From Prescottella equi (GTDB lineage Bacteria > Actinomycetota > Actinomycetes > Mycobacteriales > Mycobacteriaceae), in contig NZ_JAIVAH010000002.1 in the NCBI RefSeq assembly GCF_020171745.1, positions 1 through 64,000 on the forward strand: a stretch of DNA of 64,000 nucleotides. Direction: 5' to 3'. The notes beneath the pieces were generated by a model that was not told the DNA's origin, did no database searches, and worked only from the letters and a program-made list of their open reading frames with translations. Both the position numbers and the translations under genes were made by a program. Of the stretch, positions 29,921 to 38,805 are shown piece by piece. Every line of letters begins with the position of its first letter. Position 1 is the first letter of the stretch.

Positions 29921-32446
29921 CTACATGTCGGAGATCGCCTCCAACGGCTTCGTCTTGGCGGCACGGGACGCCGGCCACAGCGCCGCCAGCACACCCACGA
30001 CACCCGACCCGATCAGCATCGCCAGCACCTGACCCCACGGCACCGAGATCTGGTCCAGGCCCTGATCGGCGAGCGTCCGCACGAAGCCCCATCCGAAGAC
30101 GACGCCCAGCACGACGCCCACCAGCGCACCGAACACGGCGATGAGCACCGACTCGAGGTAGATGGTGCGGCGCACCTGCGCACGCTGCATTCCGACCGCC
30201 CGGAGCATGCCGATCTCCCGGCGACGCTCGACCACCGACAGCGCGAGGGTGTTCACGATGCCGAGGATCGCGATGACGACCGCGAGCGCCAGCAGGCCGT
30301 AGAGCACCGAGAGCAGCATGTCGATCTGCTGGCCCTGCGCGCCCTTGAACTGCTCGCGGTCCTGGACCTGCACGACGACGAACGGGTCGGTCGCGGACGC
30401 GAGATCGGTGGCCATCGCGGTCAGGTCCGCGCCCGGCGTCGCCTTGATCAGCACCGCCCACTCCGCCCGCATGTTCGCCGGCGTCATCTCCCGGTACACC
30501 TCGCCCGACACCATCCACGGACCCAGCAGCTGGTTGTCCTCGTAGATGCCGGTCACCGTCACCGTCGTCTGCTCGCCGTCACGATCGGTGAGGGTGACGG
30601 GCGTGCCCAGCTTCCAGTCGTGGTCGGCGGCCTCCGACTCGCTGACCATCATGTCGGTGCCACCGACGGACGCGGAGCCCTCCTTCATCGTGTAGTCGAG
30701 GACACCGTCCGGGGAGCCGCTCAGCGCGGTGCCGAAGACGTCGTCGTCGCCGATCTTCGCGGCCACGCCATGCAGCGACACCGCCTCGGCGACACCGTTC
30801 ACGCGGCCCGCGGCGGCCGCCGCTCCGGCCGGCACCCCGATGCCTTGCGGCCCCGTGAGCACGAAGTCGGCCTCGACGCCCTTGTCGACCAGGGAGTTCA
30901 CGCTCGACTTGGCGGACGCACCGAACACGCCGATCACCGACACCAGCATCAGGCCGAGCGTGAGCGCGAACGCGGTCGCCGCGGTGCGCTTCGGGTTGCG
31001 AACCGCATTAGTGCGGGCGAGACGCCCCACCGGACCGAACGGCTTCGCGAAGATCGCGCCGAGTCCGCCGACGATCGGACGGGACAGTGCCGGTGCCGCG
31101 AGCAGGACCGCGAGGACGAGCGCGAGCGCGCCCAGTCCGACGATCGCCGCCGCGCCGCCACCGGTGGACTGCGCGCCGACGACCAGAGCGAGCACGCCGA
31201 GCACCGCCGCGATCGCACCGATCAGCGTGCGCACCTTGAGCGTGTCGCCGGTGGAGGCGAACTCCTCGCGCATCGCCGCGACCGGCGGCACCTTCGCCGC
31301 GCGGCGGGCCGGAGCGTAGGCGCTGACGACGGTGACGATGATGCCGAGCACCAGCGCGACGATGATCGTGCGCGGTGCGACCTGCAGCGATCCCTCGGGC
31401 AGGCCGAGATCGAACGCGTTGAGCAGGGCGCGCAGACCGTAGGCGAGGCCGACGCCGGCGGCGAGGCCCAGCGCGCTGCCGATGGCGCCGACGACGAGCG
31501 CCTCGAACACCACGGAGCGGCCCACCTGCTTGCGGCTGGCGCCGATCGCGCGGAGCAGCGCCAGCTCGCGCAGACGCTGCGCGACGATCATCGAGAACGT
31601 GTTGTAGATGATGAACGTGCCCACCAGCAGCGCGATCGCGCCGAATGCCAGCAGGAAGTAGTTGACGAAGCTGAGGGCCTGGCCGATCTCGTCCTTGGTC
31701 TCCTGCTTCACCTCGGCACCGGTCTGCACCTTGGTGTCCGGCAGGGCCGCGGCGATGCGATCGCTCAGCTCGTCCTGCGACACCCCGGAACCGGCGACGT
31801 CGATGTAGCCGACGTGGCTGCCGTCGGTGAACAGCTCACGGGCCTGCGCATCGGTGAACAGCGCCCCGACGTAGCCGCCGGTGTCGGTCTCCGGCGCATA
31901 GATGCCGGAGACGGTGACGTCGTTCCAGCCGCGCATCGTCAGCACCCGAGTGGGCGAGCCGACGTCGAGGCCGGCGCGTGTCGCGGCGCTCTGGTTGAGC
32001 GCGATCTGACCGGTCTGCTCCGGCGGCGTGCCGGCGACGAACTTGGTCGGCTCGCCGAGCGCCTGCTCCGGCGGCAGGTACGACGACCCGATGCTCGGGG
32101 CGCCGCCGTTCTGCATCGGCTTGCCGGCCGAGTTGAGGACGACGATCTGCCCGTCCACGGCCGGGGCGACCGCGCGGACGCCGTCGACCGCACGGATGGT
32201 GTCGACGTCCGCGATCGGGACACCGCTCGAGCCCTGTTCGACGGCGCTGACCCGGACGTCGACACCCTGCGCGGTGCCGTCGAAGATGCTGTCGAACGTC
32301 TTCTGCAGCGTGTCGGTGAACACGAACGAACCCGCGACGAACGCGGTGCCGAGCACCACCGACAGCACGGTCAGGACGAGCCGCACCTTGTGGGCGGCGA
32401 GATTGCGCAACGACACCTTGCGCATCGGTGAATTGGTCACGGCCAT
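29921..32446 (-). CDS. FtsX/MacB-type ABC transporter permease
   Basis: Type VII ABC permease of 841 residues. It has an N-terminal membrane helix (VRLVLTVLSVVLGTAFVAG) and a periplasmic MacB_PCD-type domain (about 55-255). A first FtsX domain follows (FLLAFGAIALLVGTFIIYN, then QRLRELALLRAIGASRKQV). A second extracytoplasmic domain and C-terminal FtsX domain follow, with the repeat of that motif in ERRREIGMLRAVGMQ. Such proteins power extracytoplasmic lipoprotein or peptide extrusion rather than carrying substrates through the membrane. It starts 4 bp after the ATPase gene, making a two-gene transporter. Ala/Val-rich segments inflate antisense open frames here. Confidence 0.9.
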   Translation of the reverse strand: MAVTNSPMRKVSLRNLAAHKVRLVLTVLSVVLGTAFVAGSFVFTDTLQKTFDSIFDGTAQGVDVRVSAVEQGSSGVPIADVDTIRAVDGVRAVAPAVDGQIVVLNSAGKPMQNGGAPSIGSSYLPPEQALGEPTKFVAGTPPEQTGQIALNQSAATRAGLDVGSPTRVLTMRGWNDVTVSGIYAPETDTGGYVGALFTDAQARELFTDGSHVGYIDVAGSGVSQDELSDRIAAALPDTKVQTGAEVKQETKDEIGQALSFVNYFLLAFGAIALLVGTFIIYNTFSMIVAQRLRELALLRAIGASRKQVGRSVVFEALVVGAIGSALGLAAGVGLAYGLRALLNAFDLGLPEGSLQVAPRTIIVALVLGIIVTVVSAYAPARRAAKVPPVAAMREEFASTGDTLKVRTLIGAIAAVLGVLALVVGAQSTGGGAAAIVGLGALALVLAVLLAAPALSRPIVGGLGAIFAKPFGPVGRLARTNAVRNPKRTAATAFALTLGLMLVSVIGVFGASAKSSVNSLVDKGVEADFVLTGPQGIGVPAGAAAAAGRVNGVAEAVSLHGVAAKIGDDDVFGTALSGSPDGVLDYTMKEGSASVGGTDMMVSESEAADHDWKLGTPVTLTDRDGEQTTVTVTGIYEDNQLLGPWMVSGEVYREMTPANMRAEWAVLIKATPGADLTAMATDLASATDPFVVVQVQDREQFKGAQGQQIDMLLSVLYGLLALAVVIAILGIVNTLALSVVERRREIGMLRAVGMQRAQVRRTIYLESVLIAVFGALVGVVLGVVFGWGFVRTLADQGLDQISVPWGQVLAMLIGSGVVGVLAALWPASRAAKTKPLEAISDM

Positions 32447-32450
32447 GGCG

Positions 32451-33209
32451 TCAGACCGTCTCGAGGTTCTTCATGCGGTCCAGGACCGACTCCGCGGTGG
32501 GCTCGCGCAGTTCGTCGACGATCTGCCCGTCCGCGAGGAACACCACGCGGTCGGCGAAGCTCGCGGCCCGCGGATCGTGCGTGACGATCACGACGGTCTG
32601 GTTGAACTCGTCGACCGCGGCCCGCAGGATCGACAGCACCTCGCCCGACGAACGCGAGTCGAGGTTGCCGGTCGGCTCGTCACCGAAGATGATCTCCGGC
32701 TGCCCGGCGAGCGCCCGCGCGCACGCGACGCGCTGCTGCTGACCGCCCGACAGCTCACCGGGACGGTGGTCGAGACGGTCCCGCAGGCCCAGCCGATCGA
32801 CCACGGTGTCGAGCCACTGCTGGTCGGCCTTCCGGCCGGCGATATCGAGCGGCAGGGTGATGTTCTCCAGCGCCGTGAGCGTCGGCACCAGGTTGAACGC
32901 CTGGAACACGAAACCGATCCGGTCGCGGCGCAGCTGCGTCATCTGCTTGTCCGAGAGCGTCGTCAGATCCGTCGCACCGATCAGCACCGCACCCGACGTC
33001 GCGGCGTCGAGGCCGGCCAGGCAGTGCATGAGCGTCGACTTGCCGGAGCCGGACGGCCCCATGATGGCGGTGAACTCCCCCCGCGCGAACTCCGCGGACA
33101 CGCCCGCGAGCGCGTGGACCTGGGTGTCCCCCGACCCGTAGACCTTCGTCAGGTTGACCGCGCGGGCGGCCACGGTGGTTTCGGTGGGCATCTCGGTTTC
33201 GGTTGGCAT
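32451..33209 (-). CDS. ABC transporter ATP-binding protein (LolD/MacB type)
   Basis: ATPase of 252 residues partnering the downstream FtsX-type permease. Walker A is GPSGSGKST after FARGEFTAIM; the Q-loop is in FQAFNLVPTLTALEN; the signature is LSGGQQQRVACARAL; Walker B is IIFGDEP followed by TGNLDS; H-switch is VTHDPR. These match the MacB/LolD subfamily. ATG 33209 has GAGG nine bases upstream. Alternatives at 33218 and 33191 exist, the latter because the N-terminus repeats MPTET twice. The open frame continues far upstream but without family similarity. Confidence 0.92.
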   Translation of the reverse strand: MPTETEMPTETTVAARAVNLTKVYGSGDTQVHALAGVSAEFARGEFTAIMGPSGSGKSTLMHCLAGLDAATSGAVLIGATDLTTLSDKQMTQLRRDRIGFVFQAFNLVPTLTALENITLPLDIAGRKADQQWLDTVVDRLGLRDRLDHRPGELSGGQQQRVACARALAGQPEIIFGDEPTGNLDSRSSGEVLSILRAAVDEFNQTVVIVTHDPRAASFADRVVFLADGQIVDELREPTAESVLDRMKNLETV

Positions 33210-33315
33210 GCCCACCATCCTCACCCGCGGGGACGACAGAAACCATCGGGGTCTTCCCTGATCTTGTACCCCGACCAGCCGCAGGGTCCGTTCGTGCGAG
33301 GAGTGACCGTGGCGT

Positions 33316-35685
33316 TCAGTCGTGCGAGAAGGCCCGGGCGATCTCGCGCTCGATGTCGAGGTACGGCTCACCGGACACGTCGGCGACCACCTTCGCGATG
33401 GTCCCGCCCCGGAACCGGAACGGGGCGCGGTACGCCGCCGACACCGACTGCCCGGGATCGCGTCCGATCCGGATACCCTCGCCGACGCCCGAGAACATCG
33501 CCGGCTGCATCCGGATCCCGGAGCGCGAGCCCACCGCACGGTCGTCGATGTGCAGCGTCACGTCACCGACCGGCGTGAACTGGTCGTCGCCCGCGCCCGT
33601 CCGCTCGAACCGCACCCCGAGGACGTGCGAGCCGGCGGTCACCTTGTCGGTGGACACGACGAGCTGTTCCTCCTCGCCGAGGAAGTTGTAGACGTACGTC
33701 AGCCGCCCGTCCTGCACGAACAGCGTGTGTCCGCCCAGACGGCCGCCGTGGGCGAACAGGACGCCCTCGACGTCGTCGGCCGACTCGACGCTCACCTCGG
33801 CCAGCAGCGAGAAGGATCGGCCCCGCATCTCGAGCGCGGCGCCCGGACCCACCTCGGCGGCGTCCGGGTAGTAGACGAACGACTCCCGCGCACCGGTGAG
33901 GTACGGCCGGTAACGCAGAAACGCCGACAGGATGTCGAGGTCGTTGAGCGGCAGCCCGCCGTACTTCTCGGCCTCGGTGAACCACAGCGCCCGCATCTCG
34001 TCGAGCTTGTCGGGGCGCGCGGCGGCGAGATCGTGGACCTGGCTGCGGTCCCGCTCGATGTGGAACAGCTCCCAGCGGTCGTCGTCGAAGTGCGACCAGT
34101 TCGACGGCGCGGCGGGGTGGACCGTGTTCGCGAACCAGCCCTCGTGCCAGATCCCGCGGGTGCCGAGCATCGAGTAGAACTGGGTGACCTTGCCCGTGGC
34201 CGCGTCCGGATCGTCGAGGATCGGACGGAAACTCACACCTTCGAGCGGTCGCTGCGGGACACCCCCGACCAGCAGCGGCGGGTCGACGCCGAGCAGTTCG
34301 TACACGGTGGGCGTGACGTCGCAGACGTTCACGTAGCGGTCGCGGACCTCACCACGAGCCGCGATGCCGTCCGGCCACGAGATCAGGCACGGGTCCGCGA
34401 TCCCGCCCTCGTGCGACGCGTACCTCTTGAACAGCTTGTACGGGGTGTTGAACGCCATCGCCCAGCCGAGGCAGTAGTGGTTGTACGTCTCCGGCCCGCC
34501 GAGTTCGTCGATCTTCGCGAGCCCGTCCTCCACCTTGTCGGCGTAACCGTTGAAGAACTTGTACTCGTTGACCGAACCGTTGGGTCCGCCCTCGCCGCTC
34601 GCACCGTTGTCGGAGAGCAGCACGACGATCGTGTTGTCGAGCTGCCCCGACTCCTCCAGGTAGTCGAGGACGCGACCGATCTGCGCGTCGGTGTAGCTCT
34701 GGAAGCCCGCGAAGACTTCCGCCATCCGGCTGAACAGCCGCTTCTCGTCCTCCTGCAACGAGTCCCACGGGCGGACCGTGTCGAGCGGCGGCCACGGCAG
34801 CCCCTCGGCGCTCACCTCGTCGGCATACGGATTCATCGGCGACAGTTCGGTGTCGGCCGGCACGAGCCCCAGGTCCTTCTGGTTCTGCAGCACGATCTCG
34901 CGGTACTTCTCGTACCCCATGTCGAAGCGGCCGGAGTACCGGTCGGCCCATTCCTGCGACACGTGGTGCGGCGCGTGGCCGCAGCCGGGACACAGGTACA
35001 TGAACCACGGCTTGTCCGGCGCGATCACCTTGGAGTCGCGGATGAACTCGATCGACTTGTCCGCCAGGTCCTTCGACAGGTGGTAGCCGTCCTCCGGGGA
35101 GTACGGCGGCTCCACCGGATGGTTGTCGTAGACCAGGTTCGGGTACCACTGGTCGGCCTCGCCCCCGAGGAACCCGTAGAACCGCTCGAAACCCCGCGAA
35201 AGCGGCCAATTACGCTTCGTGGCAGCCAGATTCGACTCCTCGAGTGGCGTGAGGTGCCACTTGCCGACCGCGTAGGTGTTCCAACCGCGCTCGCCGAGCA
35301 CCTCGGACATCAGCGCGCAGTCCGCCGGAATCCGGCCGCTCGCGTTGGTGAATCCGTCGGTGAACTCCTCGACCGTCGCCATGCCCACCGACGTCGGGTT
35401 CCGCCCGGTCAGCAGCGCGGCGCGCGTCGGCGAACACAGTGCGGTCGTGTGGAACTGGCTCAGCAGCACACCACGATCGGCGATGCGCCTGAGATTGGGC
35501 ATCTCGACCAAGCCGCCGTACAGGTCCCACGTCCCGATGCCGGTGTCGTCCCACACCAGGTACAGGACGTTGGGCGCGCCCTCGGGCGCGCGGGGTTCGG
35601 CGAACGGCGCCCAGTCCGGCGTCGAGTCCCTGATGTCGACCGAAACCTTGCCGGTGAAATCCTTGCCCGTGAAATCCGCAGCCAT
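33316..35685 (-). CDS. atsA: Arylsulfatase, AtsA type
   Basis: Type I sulfatase of 789 residues, close in length and sequence to mycobacterial AtsA. The formylglycine-forming motif is CSPTRAALLTGR with Cys84, converted by a formylglycine-generating enzyme not seen in the window. Metal-binding residues include D46/D47 in LVWDDTGIGTWD, and DNGASGEGG near the middle. Lys/His active-site segments VGKWHLTP and CGHAPHH are present. The last 150 residues form a beta-sandwich-like extension (GVLFAHGGRLGGHTLFVQDG), typical of this subgroup. No signal peptide is visible, so a cytoplasmic location is likely. GGGAGGAC precedes ATG 35685. It hydrolyses sulfate esters for sulfur scavenging or detoxification. 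Confidence 0.93.
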   Translation of the reverse strand: MAADFTGKDFTGKVSVDIRDSTPDWAPFAEPRAPEGAPNVLYLVWDDTGIGTWDLYGGLVEMPNLRRIADRGVLLSQFHTTALCSPTRAALLTGRNPTSVGMATVEEFTDGFTNASGRIPADCALMSEVLGERGWNTYAVGKWHLTPLEESNLAATKRNWPLSRGFERFYGFLGGEADQWYPNLVYDNHPVEPPYSPEDGYHLSKDLADKSIEFIRDSKVIAPDKPWFMYLCPGCGHAPHHVSQEWADRYSGRFDMGYEKYREIVLQNQKDLGLVPADTELSPMNPYADEVSAEGLPWPPLDTVRPWDSLQEDEKRLFSRMAEVFAGFQSYTDAQIGRVLDYLEESGQLDNTIVVLLSDNGASGEGGPNGSVNEYKFFNGYADKVEDGLAKIDELGGPETYNHYCLGWAMAFNTPYKLFKRYASHEGGIADPCLISWPDGIAARGEVRDRYVNVCDVTPTVYELLGVDPPLLVGGVPQRPLEGVSFRPILDDPDAATGKVTQFYSMLGTRGIWHEGWFANTVHPAAPSNWSHFDDDRWELFHIERDRSQVHDLAAARPDKLDEMRALWFTEAEKYGGLPLNDLDILSAFLRYRPYLTGARESFVYYPDAAEVGPGAALEMRGRSFSLLAEVSVESADDVEGVLFAHGGRLGGHTLFVQDGRLTYVYNFLGEEEQLVVSTDKVTAGSHVLGVRFERTGAGDDQFTPVGDVTLHIDDRAVGSRSGIRMQPAMFSGVGEGIRIGRDPGQSVSAAYRAPFRFRGGTIAKVVADVSGEPYLDIEREIARAFSHD

Positions 35686-35756
35686 GACCGGGTCCTCCCG
35701 ATGCGCGTGAGGGTCCCATCATCACACGCACCGGGAGGCACCGGGGCAGGTTCGGG

Positions 35757-36344
35757 CTACTCGGCCCGCGTCTCCATCATCACGTTGAAACCCCTGGTGA
35801 AGTCCAGATAGTCCACGACGTCCGTTCGGACGACGTCGGGACTGTCGGGGCCCGCGTAGTAGTGCTCGCGGTAGTCGTCGACAGTGTCGAACCACAGCTC
35901 CGAGACGGCCTCGATCCCACCGGCGCCCGCACCGCGGGCATCGACGACGAGGTTCTGCACGTACCGGCTCACCGCCGGATGGTGCACCCGCGCAATGTCG
36001 GCGTGTGCGGCGTAACGCTGCTCGAACTCGGCACGCGGGACGTCGGCGCGGCGCGCGACGAAACACACCTGCTTGATCCCACCTCCCGCGGTCGCCGCCG
36101 GATCGCGTCGGTCCCAGCGGACCGACTCGGTGAGCGTCAACACCGCATCGGGATCGACGCCGACGTCGACCGCCGCGTCGTCCCACGACCACACCACGGT
36201 GCGGAGCGGCACGTCGTCCGACTGCGGTGCAACGGAATTGGTGCGGAAGATGCCGGGCCGGTGGATGTCGACCACCGAGCGGCCGCCGGCGTCCACGGCG
36301 CCGAGCACGTCGGCGAACGCGAACGCCCGCTTGACCACCGTCAC
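35757..36344 (-). CDS. EthD-domain protein
   Basis: Protein of 195 residues with a dimeric alpha/beta-barrel EthD domain in its C-terminal half (IKQVCFVARRADVPRAEFEQRYAAH through DYREHYYAGPDSP and DYLDFTRGFNVM). The N-terminal part (RTNSVAPQSDDVPLRTVVWSW) is less typical and may be a second, diverged barrel. EthD proteins are small partners or isomerase-like enzymes in aromatic and ether degradation, often without defined chemistry. The GTG start overlaps the SDR stop by four bases, so the pair is coupled and probably serves one pathway. Confidence 0.75.
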   Translation of the reverse strand: MTVVKRAFAFADVLGAVDAGGRSVVDIHRPGIFRTNSVAPQSDDVPLRTVVWSWDDAAVDVGVDPDAVLTLTESVRWDRRDPAATAGGGIKQVCFVARRADVPRAEFEQRYAAHADIARVHHPAVSRYVQNLVVDARGAGAGGIEAVSELWFDTVDDYREHYYAGPDSPDVVRTDVVDYLDFTRGFNVMMETRAE

Positions 36345-37102
36345 GACCAGCGAGCCTGGCCGCCGTCGAGCGGGATCGTCGCACCCGTCAGGTACGCCGA
36401 GTCCGGTCCGACCAGGAACGCGACCGCGTTGCCGATGTCGGTCTCCGGATCACCGATGCGGCGCATCGGGATGCTCGCGACGAACGCCGCGGCCTCCTCC
36501 GGACGCGCCTCGGTCCAGCGCTGCAGACCCGGCGACATGGCGTGCGGAGCAACGGCATTGACGCGAATGTTGTCGACACCCCACTCGCACGCCGCCGCAC
36601 GGGTCAGCGACCGCACCGCTTCCTTCACCGATGCGTAGCCGCCGTAGCCGCTCGCGTCCCAGCGGACCGCGACCGACGACACCATGTTCACGATCGCGCC
36701 GCCGCCGCGCTCCTTCATGGAGGGGTAGCAGGCCTGCATCGTGCGCAGTGCCGCGATCGGGCCCGACGTGTAGGCGCGTTCGAGAAGGTCGGCCTTCAGT
36801 TCGTTGATCGGCCCCAGGGGGTTGAGGCTGGCGTTGTTGACCAGGATGTCGACGCCACCGAACAGTGCGATGGTCGTCTCGACCGAACGCGCGATGTCGT
36901 CGGCGTCCGAAACGTCCGCGACCACCGGTTCCGCGATCCCGCCGAACGCCGCGATCTGCTCACACGTCTCGATCAGCTTGGACTCGGTCCGCCCCGACAC
37001 CGCGATCCGCGCGCCCTCCTTCGCGAGCGCGAACGCGACGCCCTGACCGACTCCCTGACCGGCACCCGTGATGAGTGCGACCTTTCCGTCCAGCTTGCCC
37101 AT
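36341..37102 (-). CDS. SDR family oxidoreductase
   Basis: Classical short-chain dehydrogenase of 253 residues with cofactor motif TGAGQGVGQG (about 13-22), NNASLNPLG, the catalytic Ser in NMVSSVAV, and Tyr-x3-Lys in YGGYASVKEAV. The C-terminus has DIGNAVAFLVGPDSAYLTGATIPLDGG, typical of 3-oxoacyl or secondary-alcohol dehydrogenases. It is first in a two-gene operon with the EthD-domain gene and divergent from endonuclease IV. Substrate unknown. Confidence 0.9.
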   Translation of the reverse strand: MGKLDGKVALITGAGQGVGQGVAFALAKEGARIAVSGRTESKLIETCEQIAAFGGIAEPVVADVSDADDIARSVETTIALFGGVDILVNNASLNPLGPINELKADLLERAYTSGPIAALRTMQACYPSMKERGGGAIVNMVSSVAVRWDASGYGGYASVKEAVRSLTRAAACEWGVDNIRVNAVAPHAMSPGLQRWTEARPEEAAAFVASIPMRRIGDPETDIGNAVAFLVGPDSAYLTGATIPLDGGQARWS

Positions 37103-37217
37103 GTGGTTTCAATCTCCCGCAGTTTCGGATGTGCCGACCGACACACAACCAGGAACGGTCGACCGCCGGGCCGCGTTTCCCGTTGATCGGGACCTCGACG
37201 CCGCTACGCTCGACGTC

Positions 37218-37994
37218 ATGCGGATCGGAGCCCACGTCCGGCAGGACGCCGACCCCATCGGGGCCGGCGAGCAACTCGGTGCCGACATCGTCCAACTGTT
37301 CCTCACCGATCCCCAGAAGTGGGACAAGCCGGAACCCCACCCGCAGACCGACCGGATCCTGGCCAGTCCCATCGACGTCGTCGTGCACTCGTCGTACGTC
37401 ATCAACGTCGCGAGCCTCAACAACAGGCTTCGCATGCCGTCCCGCAAGGCCGTGGCCGACCAGGCCTCGGCCGCGGCCGAGATCGGTGCGGTCGGCCTCG
37501 TCGTGCACGGCGGGCACGTGCGCGACGGCGAGGATCCGGCCGCGGGAGTGGCGAACTGGCGCAAGCTCTTCGAACGACAGCAGGACAAGGGCGGCTTCCC
37601 GGTCCCGATCCTGGTGGAGAACACCGCGGGTGGCGACTTCGCGATGGCACGGCACCTCGATGCGATCGCCCGACTGTGGGATGCGATCGGCGAATTCGGC
37701 GCCGGGTTCTGCCTCGACACGTGCCACGCGTGGGCGGGCGGGGAGGAACTGCTCGGTATCGTCGAACGGGTCAAGGCGATCACCGGCCGGATCGACCTGG
37801 TGCACCTGAACAACTCCCGCGACGAGTTCGACTCCGCGCGCGACCGCCACGCGAACCTCGCGACCGGCCTGATCGACCCTGCGATGCTCACCGCCGTCGT
37901 GTCCGCGGCCGGTGCCCCCGTCATCCTCGAGACGCCGGCCGACGGGATCGCCGAGGACCTCGCGTACCTGCGAGACGCCCTCGCCGGGGATTGA
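37218..37994 (+). CDS. nfo: Endonuclease IV-type AP endonuclease / TIM barrel
   Basis: AP-endonuclease family 2 protein of 258 residues. It cuts DNA 5' of abasic sites using a trinuclear zinc centre built from His/Glu/Asp residues. Conserved segments visible are MRIGAHV at the start, VVHSSYVINVAS, VVHGGHV, LVENTAGG, FCLDTCHAWAGG, VHLNNSRDEFDSARDRHANLATG and VILETPAD. These cover the expected metal ligands. ATG 37218 is chosen because the family begins MRIG; the open frame extends 50 codons upstream without similarity. Divergent from the SDR operon; the 115-bp gap holds both promoters. Confidence 0.88.
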   Translation: MRIGAHVRQDADPIGAGEQLGADIVQLFLTDPQKWDKPEPHPQTDRILASPIDVVVHSSYVINVASLNNRLRMPSRKAVADQASAAAEIGAVGLVVHGGHVRDGEDPAAGVANWRKLFERQQDKGGFPVPILVENTAGGDFAMARHLDAIARLWDAIGEFGAGFCLDTCHAWAGGEELLGIVERVKAITGRIDLVHLNNSRDEFDSARDRHANLATGLIDPAMLTAVVSAAGAPVILETPADGIAEDLAYLRDALAGD

Positions 37995-38079
37995 ACGCGT
38001 CCGACATCACATACCGAATCGGACACGACGCCGCGTCGGACCCGGACGGCGACGTGGCCCCGACCTACCATCGCCAACC

Positions 38080-38703
38080 ATGACGTACCTTCGGTCTCGC
38101 CGCGCCCTCGCCGTCTCCTCCGCCGCCGTCGCGGCGATCGCCCTGGCCGGTTGCTCGAGTCCCGACTCGGAGCCGACCGCCTCCACGACGTCGATCACCG
38201 CGTCGGCATCCGCCCCGGTCAAGGCCGCCCCGCTGGCGGCCGACGAGGGCACGCTGACCGCGGCGCCGACCGAACAGGAAGCCCAGACCGGCACCGCGTC
38301 CGCGGATGCCGCGCTCACGATCCGTGACATGCGGATCGGCACCCACGACGGTTTCGACCGGGTGGTGTTCGAGTTCGGCGGCACCGGCACGCCCGGCTGG
38401 CGGTCCGAAATCGTCTCGACCGCCAACCAGCAGGGCAGCGGCAAGCCCCTCGCCGTGAGCGGCCAGGCGATCCTGCAGGTCATGATCACCGGATCGTCGA
38501 TGCCGTTCGCGAGCGGCGTCGAGCCGTACGCGGGCCCCAACCCGCTCGAGGCCGCCTCGGGCGGCATCGTCACCGAGGTCCGTGACGCGGGCATCTTCGA
38601 GGGCACGACCCAGACGCTGATCGGGCTCGCCCGTCCGGATGCCGCGTACCGCGTGTACACGCTGGACAACCCCACTCGCCTGGTAGTGGACGTCGCCCGC
38701 TGA
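38080..38703 (+). CDS. AMIN-like domain lipoprotein
   Basis: Secreted lipoprotein of 207 residues. The signal peptide has basic residues (LRSRR), a hydrophobic core (SSAAVAAIALAG) and a lipobox LAGC. A Thr/Ala/Ser-rich linker to about residue 75 is followed by a beta-rich domain. That domain contains IGTHDGFDRVVFEFGG, ILQVMITGSSMPFASG and a terminal PTRLVVDVAR, the pattern of actinobacterial AMIN-like domains, thought to act at the cell envelope. No partner gene is adjacent; the next gene has its own promoter. Function unknown. Confidence 0.82.
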   Translation: MTYLRSRRALAVSSAAVAAIALAGCSSPDSEPTASTTSITASASAPVKAAPLAADEGTLTAAPTEQEAQTGTASADAALTIRDMRIGTHDGFDRVVFEFGGTGTPGWRSEIVSTANQQGSGKPLAVSGQAILQVMITGSSMPFASGVEPYAGPNPLEAASGGIVTEVRDAGIFEGTTQTLIGLARPDAAYRVYTLDNPTRLVVDVAR

Positions 38704-38724
38704 CCTGGGGCTTCCACCCGCTCA

Positions 38725-38755
38725 TTGACCTCAACCATTGTCGAGGTCTTACCGT
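38725..38755 (+). promoter_or_regulatory. SoxR/MerR-type promoter-operator
   Basis: A -35 TTGACC (38725-38730) and -10 TACCGT (38750-38755) are separated by 19 bp, the overlong spacing typical of MerR-family targets. The near-palindrome ACCTCAACCATTGTCGAGGT (38728-38747, 16 of 20 positions symmetrical) sits between them and resembles SoxR boxes (CCTCAA...TTGAGG). It ends about 50 bp upstream of the ABC exporter start. Confidence 0.6.
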
Positions 38756-38805
38756 CGTGTCGTACCCCGGTCGTAACGTGACCGGGCGACGGGAGGGTGC
38801 ACACC

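Noticed and set aside
29372-32431. 1019-codon plus-strand frame
   Set aside because: Antisense shadow of the FtsX-type permease; composed of His/Asp/Arg repeats with no domain.
33322-35811. 829-codon plus-strand frame
   Set aside because: Antisense to arylsulfatase AtsA, which has full catalytic motifs.
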